A DNA stretch of 64,000 nt. It comes from Owenia fusiformis. Taxonomy: Eukaryota > Annelida > Polychaeta > Sabellida > Oweniidae. A model generated the notes under the pieces. The model was given only the letters and a program-made list of their open reading frames with translations. It was not told the DNA's origin and searched no databases. Below, piece after piece: positions 60,567 through 64,000 of the stretch. Position 1 is the first letter of the stretch; the number at the start of each line of letters is the position of its first letter. The DNA is taken from the NCBI GenBank assembly GCA_903813345.2, contig CAIIXF020000008.1, positions 10,381,278 to 10,445,277 of the forward strand, given 5' to 3'. Made by a program: the position numbers and the translations under genes.

Positions 60567-60731
60567 CAGTGAAACCTGTCAAATGGAACACCTTTAGAAG
60601 TGGAACACTTTTCAGAGTCCCAAGACCAATTAACTTAATGTTAAATGAAGATAAGTGGAACACCTCCCAAGTGGAACACTTTTCAAAAGTACCAAAGGTA
60701 GGTGTTCCACTTAGACAGGTTTTTACTGTGA
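60567..60731. mobile_element. Miniature element with GTGGAACAC motifs
   Basis: CAGTGAAACCTGTCAAATGG at the left and CTTAGACAGGTTTTTACTG at the right are inverted. GTGGAACAC(C/T) occurs about four times between them. A short ORF across it is incidental. Confidence 0.7.
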
Positions 60732-60753
60732 TTACAGATAGCAGTTATTTTAA

Positions 60754-61594
60754 CTTAAAGTCCCCGTCTAAAGTTTGAAAATATTTTTTTATCATTCATT
60801 TACTATTTGTCAGGACTTAAAAAGTGATTTTAGAGATTTCTGAACAAAAAAAAATTTTGAAAAAAAGGTTGTGAGCATTTCATTTCTCAAATATTCAAAT
60901 TTCCCGCCATTTTTCAAAAAAAGTTGAAATTACTTAATCATCAAATATTTCTTAATGCATTTCAAAAAATATAATCTTTTTAACACCAATGCAAAGATTG
61001 AACAAAGGACACACTATTTCAATAATAAAATGCCATATTTAATGGGCCACTTCAATGTTTTAGCATATCAAAAATATTTTGAAACATTAGTGATGTCACT
61101 AAGGTACCAAAAACTTTTTTTTAAAAATTGAAATTTTTTTTTCGATGTCAATCTTTCCTAAATATGTTAGACTTTCATAAAAACCAATGTTGATTGTCTA
61201 ACCAGGTTAAAAGGAAGAATAAATTATGTTTTAGATATCATTGTACCATTGGTTTCTATGAGAACTAAAATTTTGAAATGCATTTTTCTCAGAACCATTT
61301 TCATGCACTGATAAGTTCATTTCTCGCTTATTTATGAACCGATTTTCTTAATTTTTTCGGCAAAAAATATGGGAGGATGAATGCTATATATTGGTATGAA
61401 TTGTGTCTAATTAGAAGATATTAGTGACCTCTAAAAGTTGGTTTTAAATAAATTCACAAATTTTGGAACAAAAAGTCTATCAAAAACCACTTTTTGAAAT
61501 TTAAAAAAAAGTTTCACATATCACACTTTGATAACATTGGGTAAGACTACAATATAAGCCAAAGTGGTTTAAACTTTATATGGGGCCTTTAAAG
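60754..61594. mobile_element. Possible AT-rich inverted-repeat element
   Basis: CTTAAAGTCCCCGTCTAAAG at the left and CTTTATATGGGGCCTTTAAAG at the right are partly complementary over 25 bp. The interior is AT-rich with many A/T runs. Boundaries are uncertain. Bases 61595-62978 hold nothing I can name. Confidence 0.45.
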
Positions 61595-62978
61595 AAAATC
61601 TATATTGTTTTCTATGTAGCCTATCTACAGCAAATTGTAATATATCCCATCATTTACTATCCTCCAAATGCCTGGTAATTAGCAAACCAGGCACCAGGCA
61701 ATACTCCATTATGATTTCTGGATTTCCTGCTTATAAATGGATCAATTTATTTTCTGCACCCTACACCCTAATGTTAACAGTCCATTTTTAAAGTACCATT
61801 TTAAAATAAGCCAACAAGACTAAGTCAAAAAGTACATTTTTTGTCCATAAAATTGCCCTTTACCACCTATTCATTAAAGCAGAATATTAAAATTGAAGCA
61901 CAAAACGGTATGACAGAGCAAAAACTGCTGTTTCAAGAGGCTGACTTGAATAACGATCTATACTGGAAACAGAAGTTTTCATCAAGTACTTGTACGTAAC
62001 GTAACATATTTAAAGAAATCATCAGAACAATTAACAGTTATAGATAGAATTATAAGAGAACATATACATACTATACACATAAAATTAAACTATTACTAAT
62101 TAAAACACAAAATATTGGCAAATCATCATTTAAAAGCACAATAATACTGTCATATATGACTATAACCTAATTTTTCCTGCACAACATACATATTTAAAAT
62201 ATTAATAATCTCAACAGGATTATTCCTTACAAGGGTGCTTATTATAATTAAATAATATCTCAATATTTCACCCTTTTGTCACTGAACAAACAGATTTTTA
62301 ACAGAATGGTGTGTAATTTACAGATTTTCAACGTGGGCAAAGCACCTAGTCGAATCAGTCGATTTAATGCTGGGAAGATCACTCTACATATCATAATACT
62401 AAAAACAATAATTTAAAAAATACTAAGTATATGGGTAAGTAGCTCAAAGTTTGCTTTAAAACCTTTTTGTATTTATATTTACATGTGATCTAATGTAATT
62501 TGTTTCATTATATGCTTTGGTTTTAAAACCTAGTACTTTGTAGATTGGTTGATAAGAAACATGATGATAAGCCAGTGATTTAACAGTGCAAAATATTAAA
62601 TCTCGTCTTAGCAAAATAAGTTGTCATGGAGATTGTCATCGAGATGTCATTGATTAAGGAATGTCAAAAATATACAACATGGTGTAGCTACTAATCTACA
62701 CAAGAAAATTCATGACGATTCCATCATAAGTGAGAGTTATTCCAAATTGAAAGGACATGTTTTTTGAATCACCTTGTATGTATCTTTATGTCCCATTTAT
62801 CAGCTCAATGTAAAACATAAATTATTAAACATATCACATCTAAAAAAATACATTTTTCGAGATATCTAGTACTTTTACCCCATGTATGGCTTGTTTAAAT
62901 TGCAGCTGAACGAATCAGTTAGCATCATAATCATATAACTCTTTATAGTCTCATTTCTAAACATTCAAAACATGCAAA

Positions 62979-63106
62979 ATGTCACCACCTGCCTTTTGTT
63001 ACAGACACCGAATGCTTACTATCGAATGCCAAACACCAACCACCAAACACCTTCCATAAAAAAGTTGGAGACTATAAGAACACATCATAACTTCTGGTGG
63101 TGACAT
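62979..63106. mobile_element. ATGTCACCACC miniature repeat, copy D
   Basis: ATGTCACCACCTGCCTTTTG, TTACAGACACCGAATG and GGAGACTATAAGAAC, ending GGTGGTGACATAAAA. It is longer than the other copies because a CCAAACACC motif is repeated inside. Confidence 0.75.
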
Positions 63107-63383
63107 AAAAATGTGCTGATTACCCTATATTCAACTGACAACTTAGATAATAATACTAGATATGAAGATATGCACATAAAAAACTCTACAATTTTGGCAA
63201 TTACATGTACATGTACATTTTGGACATAGGCAGTACTACTGTAAGACGGCTTCACAGGATAGTCTTGCATAAGTCTTGGATTATATTTCATAAATTCCCA
63301 GATTGTGTAGGCCAGGGGTATTTCCCAAGGACTTTATGCAAGCCTAAGGTTTTTTAGTCTTTATTAAGTACATGTACATGCTC

Positions 63384-64000
63384 TCATTGCAACTTGGCAG
63401 AATATGTATAAATCTCCATTGGAGAAAGTTCCACTGCCTGACTAGTTGAAATGTCTGCTTTCTGATGCATATAGCTCAGACTCCACTCCTTCAAGTCGCT
63501 CATAGTGAAATCTTTGAATATGTTCCCTAGCTCAAAATCTCCCCCACTGGTTGTACATTGCAGGGTGTTGAGAGGCATATTGCACTGATACCCAAACCTC
63601 TGTATAATAAACCCTGTCGTTTCCACTTTAACATTGTTAGGATCAGGCATCCCACGTATCGATATAAGGTTAATATCACAAGGGAACTGGTCTTTTAATG
63701 GAGCAATTAGTTTTTTTGTTGGTACAGATTTGCTTTTTACGAAGAAAGTTACTGCTGGGTTCTCAATATGTTGAGAAAGAATTTGTGATGTCAATGAAGG
63801 GAACGACATCTTATCTTTGTATTGTTTACTTGATAAGGAACTGTCTTCAAAGTTTTCCAACATTAGGAAGAAATGGCTCGGTGTAGGGCGTGTATCCAGG
63901 ACCCCCTCCCCCATACCTCTATTATCATCATATGTAAGGCGTCTATCGAGCATAATCTCCAATTCTCCATTGGAGAGAGTTGCGACGCCAAGCGCGCATG
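63384..64000 (-). CDS. MAN2A1: Alpha-mannosidase 2 (GH38), C-terminal part
   Basis: An uninterrupted minus-strand frame enters from the right edge and ends at a stop at 63384-63386, giving the last 204 residues. It contains ALGVATLSNGELEIMLDRRL and DDNRGMGEGVLDTRPTPSHF, the signature of the GH38 C-terminal domain in Golgi alpha-mannosidase II/IIx. It ends with the family's usual PMEIYTYSAKL. The enzyme trims two mannoses from GlcNAcMan5GlcNAc2 in N-glycan maturation in the medial Golgi. The catalytic N-terminal domain lies outside the window. MAN2A1 versus MAN2A2 cannot be decided here. No splice site is needed within this segment. Confidence 0.9.
   Translation of the reverse strand, partial: CALGVATLSNGELEIMLDRRLTYDDNRGMGEGVLDTRPTPSHFFLMLENFEDSSLSSKQYKDKMSFPSLTSQILSQHIENPAVTFFVKSKSVPTKKLIAPLKDQFPCDINLISIRGMPDPNNVKVETTGFIIQRFGYQCNMPLNTLQCTTSGGDFELGNIFKDFTMSDLKEWSLSYMHQKADISTSQAVELSPMEIYTYSAKLQ

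Overview
The window is a 64 kb piece of an AT-rich animal nuclear genome: spliced genes with GT-AG introns, no operons, and very many short DNA transposons. The gene set (hydroxylysine kinase, a countin-like saposin protein, two motile-cilium proteins, the Hippo adaptor Salvador and Golgi alpha-mannosidase II) together with the repeat style (CCGT minisatellites, 'GGCGGATCC' and 'GGCGTAGCC' elements, CATGTACATG tracts) suggests a marine invertebrate bilaterian such as a hemichordate, echinoderm, cephalochordate or mollusc. I cannot name the species from sequence alone.

Six genes can be reconstructed exon by exon. In order they are: HYKK (minus, 13138-23250, 6 exons), a countin-1-like saposin-B protein (minus, 25826-34869, 7 exons, first coding exon only 6 nt), CFAP73/CCDC42 (plus, 35106-39451, 6 exons), SAV1 (minus, 42849-51238, 7 exons), RSPH4A/6A (plus, 52126-56177, 6 exons), and the C-terminal end of a MAN2A-type alpha-mannosidase (minus, 63384-64000, running off the right edge). 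Reading phases agree across all reconstructed junctions, and total lengths are 409, 298, 358, 496 and 548 residues for the five complete genes. The countin-like gene and CFAP73 are head to head with 236 bp between start codons. SAV1 and RSPH4A are head to head with about 0.9 kb between them. CFAP73 and RSPH4A are both axonemal proteins, but nothing else links the genes functionally.

The first 13 kb hold no convincing gene. They hold a 2.98 kb element with perfect 55-bp terminal inverted repeats (TIRs) filled with 108-bp palindromic units, followed by several other inverted-repeat elements, some nested in each other. The large introns of HYKK and of the countin-like gene are packed with further elements: a mariner-like miniature element, a hAT relic, a reverse-transcriptase relic, two hairpins about 1 kb long, and a 312-bp tandem repeat split by a 1.7 kb element. 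Seven different non-autonomous elements share CA...TG-type ends and 5-bp target-site duplications. Most ORFs longer than 60 codons are shadows of these repeats.

The observations most worth a second look are: the 108-bp palindrome array; the hairpin at 24217-25252, whose loop reads like an exon; the common 5-bp target-duplication signature; the SAV1 stop codon lying inside a 32-bp minisatellite; and the compact shared promoter of the countin-like gene and CFAP73, with M-box and X-box-like sites.
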